Shown here: positions 8,452 through 17,245 of the stretch, in pieces
Position numbering within the stretch: the stretch's first letter is position 1
Layout of the letters: each line of letters starts with the position of its first letter
From: Lachnospiraceae bacterium
GTDB taxonomy: Bacteria; Bacillota; Clostridia; Lachnospirales; Lachnospiraceae
Direction: 5' to 3'
DNA length: 64,000 nucleotides
Assembly (NCBI GenBank): GCA_017511045.1
Contig: JAFWLM010000005.1
Coordinates: 62,001-126,000 of the forward strand
Program-made: the position numbers and the translations under genes
Notes under the pieces: generated by a model
Seen by the model: the letters and a program-made list of their open reading frames with translations, nothing else
Told to the model about the DNA's origin: nothing
Databases searched by the model: none

Positions 8452-9443
8452 GAGGCACCTCCTTTGTTCAGATAAGTATCGCAGAACCATCTGGTATAGA
8501 CCTTCGCCCCGTCCGGGTTTAAGTGGTCCGCATCGTCAAAGTACTGGTCATCATAACTGAAGAATTTTGTTTCAATATGAACATTCGGATACTCTGATTC
8601 CGGGTAGTCTTTTTTCAGTTCTTCAAAATAAGCACTGAACGGCTCAGAGATCTTTTTGGACTCTTCAAAAGTCTCAGCGATCAGCGGAGCATTCAGAGAA
8701 TAAAGTTCAATATTATTTTCCACACACAAGTCTATGATCATCCGGTAGTAGTGATCCAGGGTCTTAAGCATTTCAAAGCGTTCCATATCATGCTCAGCGC
8801 TGGTCGGCCACCAGCCGACAAAGGACTTGAACCCCTTTGTATCAAGCATTTCCTGATATGCTTCCTCATTGACCGCTTTCCTGTTTTCCCCAAAGGAATT
8901 GATGACCGGAGACATATATTTTGTCGGAGATTTGATCTTATATTCATAAAGAGTCAGCACACTGTCGCCGCCTGCCTCTTTTAATGCAGCGGTTTCTCCG
9001 AATCCCTTCGCCGTTTTAATGACTTCCCGTACCTGCTTAGAACTTAAGAAATCAAAGTACACACTTCTGGTCCAGAAGCCGTCAAAGCTGGTGAAATGAT
9101 AGGAACTTACAGAAAGGAGCACCTTCTTTGGAGTTCCCCTGTTCTCAATATAATCTTTCAGTGTGAAATAGGCTTCCACAGAAGTGCTGCCGCCTTCTGC
9201 AAGACTGATGCAGCTGTCAGAGATCTCTTCAGGGATCAGGGCAGACTTTGCCCTGGAATCGCCAAGGATCAGGATATCACAGGGTTCCTGACGGTTCTCT
9301 CCGAGCCTGTAGTCTTTCACCTGGGTAAAATAAGAATATTCCCCGTCCATATAATACACGGGGAATGCTGCGATAAAGATCCAGACAAGGATCAGCGGTA
9401 TGAAGACCAGAAGGGTCTTTAATAATACCTTTCCTGCCTTCAT
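8448..9443 (-). CDS. SGNH-hydrolase-like membrane-anchored protein (DltD-like partner of MBOAT module 1)
   Basis: 331 residues with one N-terminal membrane helix (residues 8-30) and an extracytoplasmic SGNH-like domain: DILILGDSRAKSALIP near residue 58 holds the nucleophile Ser, and DDADHLNPDGAKV near residue 310 holds the Asp/His pair. Proteins of this type (DltD, AlgJ, PatB relatives) finish acyl transfer started by an MBOAT. The stop overlaps the MBOAT start (ATGA), strongly supporting a functional pair. The acceptor glycan is not known. Confidence 0.75.
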   Translation of the reverse strand: MKAGKVLLKTLLVFIPLILVWIFIAAFPVYYMDGEYSYFTQVKDYRLGENRQEPCDILILGDSRAKSALIPEEISDSCISLAEGGSTSVEAYFTLKDYIENRGTPKKVLLSVSSYHFTSFDGFWTRSVYFDFLSSKQVREVIKTAKGFGETAALKEAGGDSVLTLYEYKIKSPTKYMSPVINSFGENRKAVNEEAYQEMLDTKGFKSFVGWWPTSAEHDMERFEMLKTLDHYYRMIIDLCVENNIELYSLNAPLIAETFEESKKISEPFSAYFEELKKDYPESEYPNVHIETKFFSYDDQYFDDADHLNPDGAKVYTRWFCDTYLNKGGAS

Positions 9444-10295
9444 TTACTGCATACTCTTAATATATTCGATTGCTTCCAACAATTCTTCCTGGTTCTCCGG
9501 CATTCTCATTTCCAGAGAAATATAACGGTCATAGCCTGCCTCTTCCAGGAGACGGACGATCTCAAAATGCTCTTTTCTCTGGCGGAGCACACGGAGATTC
9601 GGCTCGCTGAAATGAACATGGTTGATCAGTTCGATATTATCTTCTGTTAAAAGCTCATAGATATTCTCACCATTGGTCAGAATGGTTCCCATATCAAGAT
9701 TGACTTTAAATGCTTTCGAAGCATTCTTACCGACTTCCCGCGCAATGCAGCGGACAAGATCGAATGCCTGGGATGTATAGTTGATAAAGTTGGTATTATA
9801 GATCGTCGGGTTCGCTTCAATGGAAACACAGGTTCCCTGCTGTGCCGCATACATCGTGATCTCACTGAAGAAATCGATCGCGACTTTCCCTGCTCTGTCG
9901 AGCGGATAGTCATCCGGAATGCGGCGGTTTAACGGACAGCCGAAGACAAGGTTTCTGCACTTGACTGCAGCTGCAAAATCGATGGCGGATTTCATATAAT
10001 CGATCAGGAATCTCTGCTCATCTGCCTTTCCGAACATGTTGGCTTTCACGCCATTTAAGATCGACTGCATGGAAACAACATTCAGACCATATTTCGCATA
10101 CAGGTTCTTTGCCCAGTTTGCAGCATCGCGGATCCGGTCATAAGGTCCGGCCATTCTTCCCAGAGTATCTGAGTCGTCCCACGGAATGATCCTCGTCGGT
10201 GCGATCTCTAACGCCAGTCTGCGTTCACTTAAGAACTCATACATGCCGGTATCTTCATCCGGGCTCCATGCAATATTTGAAACTGCGATCTTCAT
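9444..10295 (-). CDS. Sugar phosphate isomerase/epimerase (AP-endonuclease-2/xylose-isomerase-like TIM barrel)
   Basis: This 283-residue protein belongs to the TIM-barrel family of sugar isomerases and epimerases. It starts MKIAVSNIAWSPDED and contains FGCPLNRRIP, SIEANPTIY near residue 140, VNLDMGTI near 195, HVHFSEPNL and YISLEMRMPE. The Glu, Asp, His and Glu in those strands are the usual metal ligands. The start overlaps the stop of the neighbouring epimerase by ATGA. Its place beside an epimerase, an SDR and an FAD oxidoreductase points to synthesis or remodelling of an uncommon sugar for the polymer. The substrate cannot be read from sequence. Confidence 0.75.
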   Translation of the reverse strand: MKIAVSNIAWSPDEDTGMYEFLSERRLALEIAPTRIIPWDDSDTLGRMAGPYDRIRDAANWAKNLYAKYGLNVVSMQSILNGVKANMFGKADEQRFLIDYMKSAIDFAAAVKCRNLVFGCPLNRRIPDDYPLDRAGKVAIDFFSEITMYAAQQGTCVSIEANPTIYNTNFINYTSQAFDLVRCIAREVGKNASKAFKVNLDMGTILTNGENIYELLTEDNIELINHVHFSEPNLRVLRQRKEHFEIVRLLEEAGYDRYISLEMRMPENQEELLEAIEYIKSMQ

Positions 10296-11230
10296 AGTTG
10301 TGTCTCCTTATCAACGAATCGTTTTATTTCATCAAGTACCTGTTGTTTACTGTAAAGATATCCGCCTTTTCCATCCGCAGCCGGAAAGCCGGAAAACGCC
10401 GGATAGTATATGCTTCTTGCATCATAGCAGGGCGGCTCTTTTCCCAGTTCATTCAGGAACTTCTCACCGGTCAGATGTTCATAGATCTCACTGACCGTAA
10501 CGGGCTCCGTCATGATGTTCAGTACCTTTATATTATTATCCAAAGCGGTGAAAATGTCACGATATAAATGTTCCAAATTATAATATTGGAAGATTCCTCT
10601 GCTGTCTGTAAAATTCAGTGCGGAGAACCCGAGCTGTTCAAAGATCTTTCTCAGATCCATCCGTTCTTTATCCGAAAGCATCCGGCATTGGTAGAAACCT
10701 TTTTCATTCAACGCATAGTAATCATTCAGCACCGCATTTTTCCCGGAAAGCTCTGCAAATTTCATCTCATTTAACAGGGCCGGGATATAGTGGATATAAT
10801 CATAAATGAAGTTCTTTTTTATTCCTGTTCCGAACAGTCCCGGAAGGCGGACGATCAGGAAGTCCGAAAAGTTTTCCTTCACCCACTCTTCCATCTTCGC
10901 CCTGTTTTTTCCATAGGCGCCCTGCCCGTTTGCAGGCGTCTCTTCCGTTGCATGAAACGGATCTTCGTACACATCGATTGTGGAGATCAGCACCAGCTTT
11001 GAAGGTGCGATCTTTTCGATATTCTCCTGTGCGTCCAGGATCGAGGAGAGATCCTTTTCCGGAAACTTTTCGGCCAGAAACTTTTCCGCACGCAGTCCTG
11101 CGAAGATCAGAAGATCCGGCCTGGTCCCGTAGGCATCCTGAATATCAGAAGAATGATACAGTCCGTCAAACTTCCCTCCCCGGGCAATATTCCCTCCTAC
11201 AAATCCGGTGCATCCGACTAATGAGATCAT
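10292..11230 (-). CDS. NAD-dependent epimerase/dehydratase family protein (extended SDR)
   Basis: The Rossmann glycine motif GCTGFVGGN lies at residues 6-14 and LVLISTIDVYED supplies the SDR Ser/Thr near residue 83. The active-site segment is AYGKNRAKME near residue 105, a YxxxR rather than the usual YxxxK, so catalysis may be altered or the enzyme may act only as a reductase. A C-terminal half typical of nucleotide-sugar reductases (dTDP-rhamnose reductase/FnlB class) follows. Length 312. ATGA overlaps on both sides couple it to the isomerase and the SDR. Confidence 0.72.
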   Translation of the reverse strand: MISLVGCTGFVGGNIARGGKFDGLYHSSDIQDAYGTRPDLLIFAGLRAEKFLAEKFPEKDLSSILDAQENIEKIAPSKLVLISTIDVYEDPFHATEETPANGQGAYGKNRAKMEEWVKENFSDFLIVRLPGLFGTGIKKNFIYDYIHYIPALLNEMKFAELSGKNAVLNDYYALNEKGFYQCRMLSDKERMDLRKIFEQLGFSALNFTDSRGIFQYYNLEHLYRDIFTALDNNIKVLNIMTEPVTVSEIYEHLTGEKFLNELGKEPPCYDARSIYYPAFSGFPAADGKGGYLYSKQQVLDEIKRFVDKETQL

Positions 11231-11958
11231 TTGATCACCACCGTCTTTCCGTTTTCCTCCAGATCCACATCCAGATAACGAAGCATCACATCAGCAACTT
11301 CATCTGCAGAAAGCATCCTGCCTCTTTCGCTGTTCTGTGCGACCGTATCTTTCATGATCTGCGGCATTTCGTCTAAAAATTTCGTATCCGTAAGGTCCGG
11401 TGCCATGGCATTGATCTTAAGGTTTTTCGGTCCGTACTCCTTCGCAAGAGATCTCATAAGACCGAGCACTGCGCTCTTTGTGGAAACATAAGGAGCAAGG
11501 AAGTTCGGTGTTCCTTCTTCCGTTCCGTAATACGAAGCCATTAAGACCACGCGGCCTTCTTTCTTCTTCGCCATAGCCGGAATGATCTCCTGTGAGATCA
11601 ACACAGCGGAGCGGAAGGAGATCTCCATATGGTCGCGGAACACATCCCATGACAGCTTTTTAAACTGAAGCGGAAATGCCTTTGGTGCCGGCAGATGAAC
11701 AAAGTCCGTTGCTGTCTCAAGTCCTTTCAAGTCTTCTTTAAACGCCTCGATCTCATCCATATTTTTCATATCCACTTTACGGAGTTTCATTTTCTCCCTT
11801 AATTCAGGATATGCATCCAGGACTTCATCCAGTGCATCTTTCGCGTCATAATAGGTGCCGAAGATCCATTCAAAATCATCCAGTCCCTGCTCGCAGAGTT
11901 TTTTCAATACTGTCATTCCAAATGCGGAATCTGCAGCCGTGATCACAAGTCTTCTCAT
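11227..11958 (-). CDS. SDR family oxidoreductase
   Basis: A 243-residue classical short-chain dehydrogenase. VVLMASYYG (Ser near 145) and APYVSTKSAVLGLMRS (YxxxK near 158-162) give the catalytic residues, and KINAMAPDLTDT is the usual post-catalytic loop. The N-terminal cofactor loop VITAADSAFGMTV lacks the standard TGxxxGxG glycines, so the cofactor site is divergent. It is ATGA-coupled to both the MaoC-like hydratase and the epimerase. Together with MaoC and the ACPs it could act on a 3-oxo/3-hydroxyacyl group; a sugar substrate is the alternative. Confidence 0.75.
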   Translation of the reverse strand: MRRLVITAADSAFGMTVLKKLCEQGLDDFEWIFGTYYDAKDALDEVLDAYPELREKMKLRKVDMKNMDEIEAFKEDLKGLETATDFVHLPAPKAFPLQFKKLSWDVFRDHMEISFRSAVLISQEIIPAMAKKKEGRVVLMASYYGTEEGTPNFLAPYVSTKSAVLGLMRSLAKEYGPKNLKINAMAPDLTDTKFLDEMPQIMKDTVAQNSERGRMLSADEVADVMLRYLDVDLEENGKTVVIK

Positions 11959-12371
11959 TCGCTAACTCCTATCTGCATTACTGCTTTCAGTTTCTTTTCT
12001 CCATTTTGGTTTATGCCGTCTACTTTCACTTTGATAAAGCGGAAGGTGTCGTTCTTTTCTGTTACCTTTCCTGTGAAGCAGATTTCGTCTCCTGCAAAGA
12101 CCGGCTTCGAAAATTTCACTTCCACACTCTGGATCAGGGAGTATTTTCCCGGCAGATAAACGCCCGCCATCGTTGACAAAAAAGAGGCCGTCAGCATGCC
12201 GAAGCATACCCTGTCCGGATACCCTTTCGTCTTTGCATAATCCGCATCTGAATGAAGCGGGTTTACATCTCCGCTCAAGGCACGGAAGCTGTCGAGCATC
12301 TCTTCTGTAATACTTACAGAAAAACTCTCCTTCAATCCTTCTTCTATTTCTTCAAAACGATACTCATTCAT
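11955..12371 (-). CDS. MaoC-like hotdog dehydratase/(R)-enoyl hydratase
   Basis: 138 residues with a single hotdog fold. The hydratase signature DVNPLHSDADYAKTKGY lies near residue 35 and contains the conserved Asp and His of (R)-specific enoyl-CoA/ACP hydratases, followed by FGMLTASFLSTMAG. Such enzymes interconvert 3-hydroxyacyl and enoyl thioesters. A MaoC protein in a polysaccharide locus is unusual. With two ACPs, a ligase, an SDR and MBOATs nearby, it may help make a hydroxy- or enoyl-acyl decoration. That role is inferred; the fold is clear. Confidence 0.8.
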   Translation of the reverse strand: MNEYRFEEIEEGLKESFSVSITEEMLDSFRALSGDVNPLHSDADYAKTKGYPDRVCFGMLTASFLSTMAGVYLPGKYSLIQSVEVKFSKPVFAGDEICFTGKVTEKNDTFRFIKVKVDGINQNGEKKLKAVMQIGVSE

Positions 12372-12385
12372 AGTTCTATCTCTTT

Positions 12386-13312
12386 CTACAGTTTCTCAAC
12401 ATCCTGAACGATATAGCGCTGTCTTCTAAAATTCAGGTTCAGGATCAGCGAAAGGTATTTGATGACAAAAGTCAGGATCGCAAACAGAACAAAGAATCCG
12501 ATCGCAAGGAAGATCATGATCGGGGTCCAGCCTTCAACCGGGTGTCCCGTTGCAAAAACAATGACCGTATAAATACCCACGATTGCCGCAAAGATCAGCA
12601 TCACGATCGACATCACGAATGCGATCTTATACCCGATATCCGTAAACAGCAGCAAGGAGTTCATCGCTAAAGCACTGCGTTCCTTTTGGCTCTTGTAATC
12701 TGCCTTTTCTGCTTTTATTTCAGAAAATGTCAGGAAGGTCTGCTTCAGGCCGGAGTTGGCATTGGCAGCCTTTTTATACATCTGCACGTGGTTCATGGCT
12801 GTGACGCGGTTGATCGCTCTTCTGGATGTCAGGCGGAATGCTTCCGTACGCAGCTTTGCATTGATATTGGAATAGCGGTTAAAGATGCCGTAAAAAAGGC
12901 GGGAGGTAAATCTGCCTTTCCCTTCCGGACAGGCGGAAATGATATCGTAGCCTTCCTGCATTTTCCGGTAGAGTTTTTCAATCATGTCAGAAGGCCAGGT
13001 CTGGGCTGCCAGATCGAACTCATAGACAAAATCACCGATCGCGATATCTTCTCCTGCGTTCATCCCCAGTTCTGTCCCCTGCGCATATCCCATGTTGATC
13101 AGTGTCACCGCATGATCTTTTTCCCTGGCAAACTCCCGGATGATCTCTTCCGAAGCATCTTTTGAGGCATCGTTTACACAGATGAGTTCAAACTCATTAA
13201 AAAGGCGGTCCATCTCCGAGTAAACATGATCCAGAAAAGCCTGCAGGGTACGGGCATTATTCCGAACGTAGACGACTGCTGATACAAAGTTTTTTTCTTT
13301 TTCAATACTCAT
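12386..13312 (-). CDS. GT2 glycosyltransferase with two C-terminal membrane helices
   Basis: 308 residues. The GT-A start is FVSAVVYVRNNARTLQAFLDH, followed by CVNDASKDASEE and the metal site VYEFDLAAQ, in which the usual DxD is weakened to EFD. Two strongly hydrophobic helices (about residues 225-285) resemble GtrB-like bactoprenol glucosyltransferases. The start overlaps the stop of the FAD oxidoreductase (ATGA). It probably loads a sugar onto undecaprenyl phosphate for transfer outside the cell. Confidence 0.78.
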   Translation of the reverse strand: MSIEKEKNFVSAVVYVRNNARTLQAFLDHVYSEMDRLFNEFELICVNDASKDASEEIIREFAREKDHAVTLINMGYAQGTELGMNAGEDIAIGDFVYEFDLAAQTWPSDMIEKLYRKMQEGYDIISACPEGKGRFTSRLFYGIFNRYSNINAKLRTEAFRLTSRRAINRVTAMNHVQMYKKAANANSGLKQTFLTFSEIKAEKADYKSQKERSALAMNSLLLFTDIGYKIAFVMSIVMLIFAAIVGIYTVIVFATGHPVEGWTPIMIFLAIGFFVLFAILTFVIKYLSLILNLNFRRQRYIVQDVEKL

Positions 13313-14433
13313 AATACTTCCTCTAAATCATAAACCGTGGTGATCTTTCCGGATAACACACTGATGAAGGTCGGCTCATTTGAATGAATGCGGATGCAGG
13401 TCGGCCGGGAATCATCAACATCGGAAGCCATTAGGATCGGCTTCATGGAGTACAGGGAATCCACATACTCTATTTTATATTCGTCTTTCAGATACTTATT
13501 TGCAAGCTTCGACATATACCCCCAGGCACTTTTCGGTTTCGAAGCACAAGTGCTGCAGTTTAAGAGGTTTCCCGGTCTGCAGCCATCTGCGCAGTGCTTC
13601 TGGCATTCAAAGGTCGCAGTCTCATCATAGCTCGTCTCATGCGGAGTGAAGGTGACAGAAGTCAGCGAATGAAGCCCCGTTTTACCAAACGGCATGACGC
13701 TGAAGAACGGTCCGTCCATGACAGTGATCCCAAGATCCTTCAGTTTATCACTCACCTTGCAGAGGATCACCTCACAAAGCTCGTATTTGATCTTGAAGGT
13801 CTCAAAACCGGCCATGGAACAGATCTCATTCACTCCTGCATAAGTCGCATTGAGAATGAAACTGCTTTCAAAACTTCCCTGATTTGTTTTGATCACATAG
13901 GAGGAAGCTTTCTGTTCAATCCCGCACACTCCATGCTGATAAAGAATCGTGACGGAAGGAAGCTCTGCGATTTCCTTTAAGATCGAATCCCTCAGGATCT
14001 GCGCATCAAAGGTCGCCTCTCCTGTCAGAAACGCCCCGTCACACATACCGTCCTTAAAGAATTCTTCTACCGGGACCGGGTGGCAGGGAATTCCGGCTGC
14101 AGCTGCAAACTTTTCAAACTGAGCTGCCTGCGTCCAGGAAAACTGTCTGCTTGTCGCATAAACCTGACGGAAGTCACGTTTGATACATTCCGGGTATTCG
14201 GATACAAAGCGGTCAAAATAGCGGACGGTGGAAACTGCCGTAGAAAGAGACCGCGGATAGTGGTAGCCGAGATGCACCCGTGCCTGGTTTACATAGGTTG
14301 CACGCATAAAAGCATCCGGTTCTTTTTCCAGAACCAGAACGTGCTCGCCTTTCTTGCCGCAGAACGCTGCTGCATATAAGCCATACAGGCCGGCACCGAT
14401 TATGATCTTGTCGTAAGTTGCTCCAATACTCAT
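13309..14433 (-). CDS. FAD-dependent oxidoreductase of the DAO/Rossmann type
   Basis: The FAD dinucleotide motif is YDKIIIGAGLYGLYAAA at residues 7-23, with VLVLEKE closing the first beta-alpha-beta unit. The rest is a DAO-like domain of 374 residues. A cysteine-rich segment at about residues 275-305 (CQKHCADGC, then LLNCSTC) could bind a metal or be structural, and is not typical of D-amino-acid oxidases. Such proteins are recurrent in polysaccharide loci near GT2 genes but their substrate is not established. Here it opens an ATGA-linked run with the GT2, followed by MaoC, SDR, epimerase and isomerase. Confidence 0.75.
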   Translation of the reverse strand: MSIGATYDKIIIGAGLYGLYAAAFCGKKGEHVLVLEKEPDAFMRATYVNQARVHLGYHYPRSLSTAVSTVRYFDRFVSEYPECIKRDFRQVYATSRQFSWTQAAQFEKFAAAAGIPCHPVPVEEFFKDGMCDGAFLTGEATFDAQILRDSILKEIAELPSVTILYQHGVCGIEQKASSYVIKTNQGSFESSFILNATYAGVNEICSMAGFETFKIKYELCEVILCKVSDKLKDLGITVMDGPFFSVMPFGKTGLHSLTSVTFTPHETSYDETATFECQKHCADGCRPGNLLNCSTCASKPKSAWGYMSKLANKYLKDEYKIEYVDSLYSMKPILMASDVDDSRPTCIRIHSNEPTFISVLSGKITTVYDLEEVL

Positions 14434-14479
14434 TCTATCGTTTTACCTATTTATCTATTTTACCCGAAGTGTTTCAAAA

Positions 14480-15751
14480 TTAAAAATCGAAGATCGCATA
14501 GTAATCCTGGATGATCGTGGTCGAATATGTGCTGATCACGAAATCCGGTTTTTGTTCTGTCACATATTCCTTAATGCTTCCCTCGAAGTATCTCGGATCA
14601 ATGATCTCAACCCTGCTGCAATTGAGTGCCAGAAGCGAAGTCATCGGGATCGCCAGAGAATCCCCGACGATCAGGATATAGGTATCATTCGGAGGCACAT
14701 TATTCTCTACTGTTGCAAGCCCCGTCCCGTAGAAGCTGAGCAGCGACAGATAGCACTCTCTCCAGTAGATATCAGGTTCTTCCATCTCCGCATAGTCATA
14801 AGTGACTGTCAGGTCTCCACGTTTATGGATATCTTTGTTTTCCATGGTAAAAGTGATGTCCGTATCAAATTCCGGATACAGGATCTCAAAGTCATCCGGC
14901 TCAGCTGCCGCAAGTGTTGCCCTTCTTCCCAGGGAGCCAAGGTAGTATTTTTCCCGGACTTCCACATGGTACTTATCAGCCGCATAGATCTCAGGATCAA
15001 AGCCGAGATGGTACTGATCATTCAGATAAACAGAAAGTTCGCTGGTCGCCCAGAGAGCCACCGGCTGCCTCCAGTGATGGTCCGTCTTAAAGAACAGGCT
15101 GTGGTAATCATCGAAGCTCTCATGAATATTATCGCGAAGATCGAAGCAGCTGATTCCATAGCCTTCAAGATCTTCGATCAGAAGATCCGCATTATAGTTT
15201 GCGAAATCTTTCACGTTGTTGACCTTCGGATCCCCGTATTTATCCACGTTGCCCGGTGTCTGCATGTAGAAGAACTGCGCGCCCGCAGCCTCTGCGGTAT
15301 CTTTTAATCCCTTGATCTTCGTTGCGATCTTCTGGATGGCTTCCGCGCTTTCTTTACCATTTGCATTCGCCATATAGCCGTCATCAAGATAAAGGATACT
15401 GTTATATTCACCCGGCGCATAGATCTTCCAGCCGATCAGGTTTTTATAGGTCACTGCCGCTTCCACCATTTTATGGCGGCCTAATAATAATTCTTTCGAA
15501 TAAGCGTCTACATGATTCTCTGCGGAATAGATCCCGTTGTTATATCCTTTATAAAGTTTCTGAAGGAAGGGATCGTCATGATTCACCTCATAGACCTGCG
15601 TTTCAATATCATGGTCCATCTTAAACAGGCCTGTCGCTCCGCACTTGATCGCGATCGCGCAGCCAATGACAGACAGCAGGAATAAGACCATGATACAGAT
15701 CACGATCCGGGTGGATATCTTTGTAATTGTCGTCTTTTTGTTTTCCTGCAT
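14480..15751 (-). CDS. DHHW/AlgX-J-like SGNH protein (partner of MBOAT module 2)
   Basis: 423 residues with one N-terminal membrane helix (about 13-33) and an extracytoplasmic domain. KTDHHWRQPVALWA near residue 222 gives the DHHW motif, and LIVGDSLAIPMTSLL near residue 365 gives the catalytic Ser block, the order seen in AlgX/AlgJ-type O-acetylation proteins. It lies 13 nt after the MBOAT of module 2 in the same direction. The likely job is acyl transfer to an exported polysaccharide outside the membrane. Confidence 0.8.
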   Translation of the reverse strand: MQENKKTTITKISTRIVICIMVLFLLSVIGCAIAIKCGATGLFKMDHDIETQVYEVNHDDPFLQKLYKGYNNGIYSAENHVDAYSKELLLGRHKMVEAAVTYKNLIGWKIYAPGEYNSILYLDDGYMANANGKESAEAIQKIATKIKGLKDTAEAAGAQFFYMQTPGNVDKYGDPKVNNVKDFANYNADLLIEDLEGYGISCFDLRDNIHESFDDYHSLFFKTDHHWRQPVALWATSELSVYLNDQYHLGFDPEIYAADKYHVEVREKYYLGSLGRRATLAAAEPDDFEILYPEFDTDITFTMENKDIHKRGDLTVTYDYAEMEEPDIYWRECYLSLLSFYGTGLATVENNVPPNDTYILIVGDSLAIPMTSLLALNCSRVEIIDPRYFEGSIKEYVTEQKPDFVISTYSTTIIQDYYAIFDF

Positions 15752-15764
15752 CTTTTCTTCTGCC

Positions 15765-17240
15765 TTAGAAGTTGAAATAAATAAACGGATTATAAGTTTC
15801 TGTCACAACGGAAAGGACAGAAAGGATAAAGATCACAAGGATCAATACACCCCTTACCACATCCTTCAGTGTTTCCTTCTTTACTTTATTACTAACCCAT
15901 CTTGCGAGCGGTGTACAAAGCAGGATCCCCGCCGGAAGCACAAATCTTCCGTTAGAAAGGAATTCCGCAAAATCCGCATCCGCAAACGGGACACCTCCTG
16001 CGCCGAACATATTGGCAAAGTAGGTCCCTGCCGCACCAAGACTCTCCGCGCGGAACAGGACATAGGCTATCAGAAGGAAAAAGATCACATAAATATGAAA
16101 GAAGATCTTGCTGACAGCAAAGCCCTTCGTGGACGCAGCCTTCAGAGCCTTCTTCCCGAATCCGGAAAGACTTTCAAATGTCATAAGGACAAAGAATAAA
16201 AGACCCCAGACGACAAAGTTCCAGTTTGCCCCATGCCAGAATCCCATCGCCAGCCAGAGCACCAGAAGAGCAAGTGTGGAAGGCACATATTTGCCTTTCT
16301 TTTTTCCGAGTTTCTTTCTTGCCCATCCGCCCAGACGGATAAAGCCGTTGCTCTTCTGCAGAGGATAAAAGAGATAGTCTCTCATCCAGCTTCCTAAAGT
16401 CATGTGCCATCTGCGCCAGTATTCCGTAAAAGACATCGACACATAAGGATAATCGAAGTTCTCCGGAAAATGGAAACCGAAGATCCTGCCCATACCGATC
16501 GCCATATCGGAATACCCGGAAAAATCAAAGTAGATCTGCATCGTATAGCAGATCGTTCCGAGCCATGCGGTCGCAACAGACAGAGAGCCTGCTCCGAGAT
16601 AAGCATAGTCTACGATAATCGCTAGGAAATTGGATAGCAGGACTTTCTTTCCAAGTCCATATACAAAACGCCTGACACCTTCGGTAATGTCTTCCGCGGT
16701 CTCCTGCCTGTTCGAAAGCTCTTCCGCCACATCACTGTAACGGACGATCGGGCCTGCTACGAGCTGCGGGAACATGGAGATATACAGTCCCAGCCATGGC
16801 AGATTTTTCTGCACCTTTTTACTGTTAAAATACACATCCAGCACATAGGATAAGATCTGGAATGTATAGAAAGAGATTCCCAGAGGAAGCGCGATGTTGA
16901 TGCGGTCCCCGAACATTCCGGAAACGAATCCCAGGTATTTAAAAACGAATAACAGGCCCAGATCCAAAACCAGCGCGCAGGCTAAGAGGATCCGGCGTTT
17001 ATAAACCGCCTCATATTTTCCGAGTCCCAGTCCGATCAGCCAGTTGAGCACGATCGAGGCCATCATGATAAAGACAAAGCGCGGTTCTCCCCAGGCATAG
17101 AAAACAAGACTTGCCACTAAAAGGACAATGTTCTTAAAAGCCCTTCCTCCGTCCTTACACTTTTTCGTAAAAGGATTAAAGTAAAAGATCAGGACTGCCG
17201 GTAAAAATATGAATAAAAATATGTTGCCCGAAAAAACCAC
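15765..17240 (-). CDS. MBOAT O-acyltransferase (AlgI-like), module 2
   Basis: 491 residues, about 11 hydrophobic segments. TEYWRRWHMTLGSWMRDYLFY near residue 290 is the MBOAT signature and AMGFWHGANWNFVVWG carries the active-site His. It is the most AlgI-like of the MBOATs in the window. It sits 5 nt after the SGNH protein of module 3 and 13 nt before the DHHW protein. The acyl donor is probably a cytoplasmic acyl thioester. Confidence 0.88.
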   Translation of the reverse strand: MVFSGNIFLFIFLPAVLIFYFNPFTKKCKDGGRAFKNIVLLVASLVFYAWGEPRFVFIMMASIVLNWLIGLGLGKYEAVYKRRILLACALVLDLGLLFVFKYLGFVSGMFGDRINIALPLGISFYTFQILSYVLDVYFNSKKVQKNLPWLGLYISMFPQLVAGPIVRYSDVAEELSNRQETAEDITEGVRRFVYGLGKKVLLSNFLAIIVDYAYLGAGSLSVATAWLGTICYTMQIYFDFSGYSDMAIGMGRIFGFHFPENFDYPYVSMSFTEYWRRWHMTLGSWMRDYLFYPLQKSNGFIRLGGWARKKLGKKKGKYVPSTLALLVLWLAMGFWHGANWNFVVWGLLFFVLMTFESLSGFGKKALKAASTKGFAVSKIFFHIYVIFFLLIAYVLFRAESLGAAGTYFANMFGAGGVPFADADFAEFLSNGRFVLPAGILLCTPLARWVSNKVKKETLKDVVRGVLILVIFILSVLSVVTETYNPFIYFNF

Positions 17241-17245
17241 GTCGC

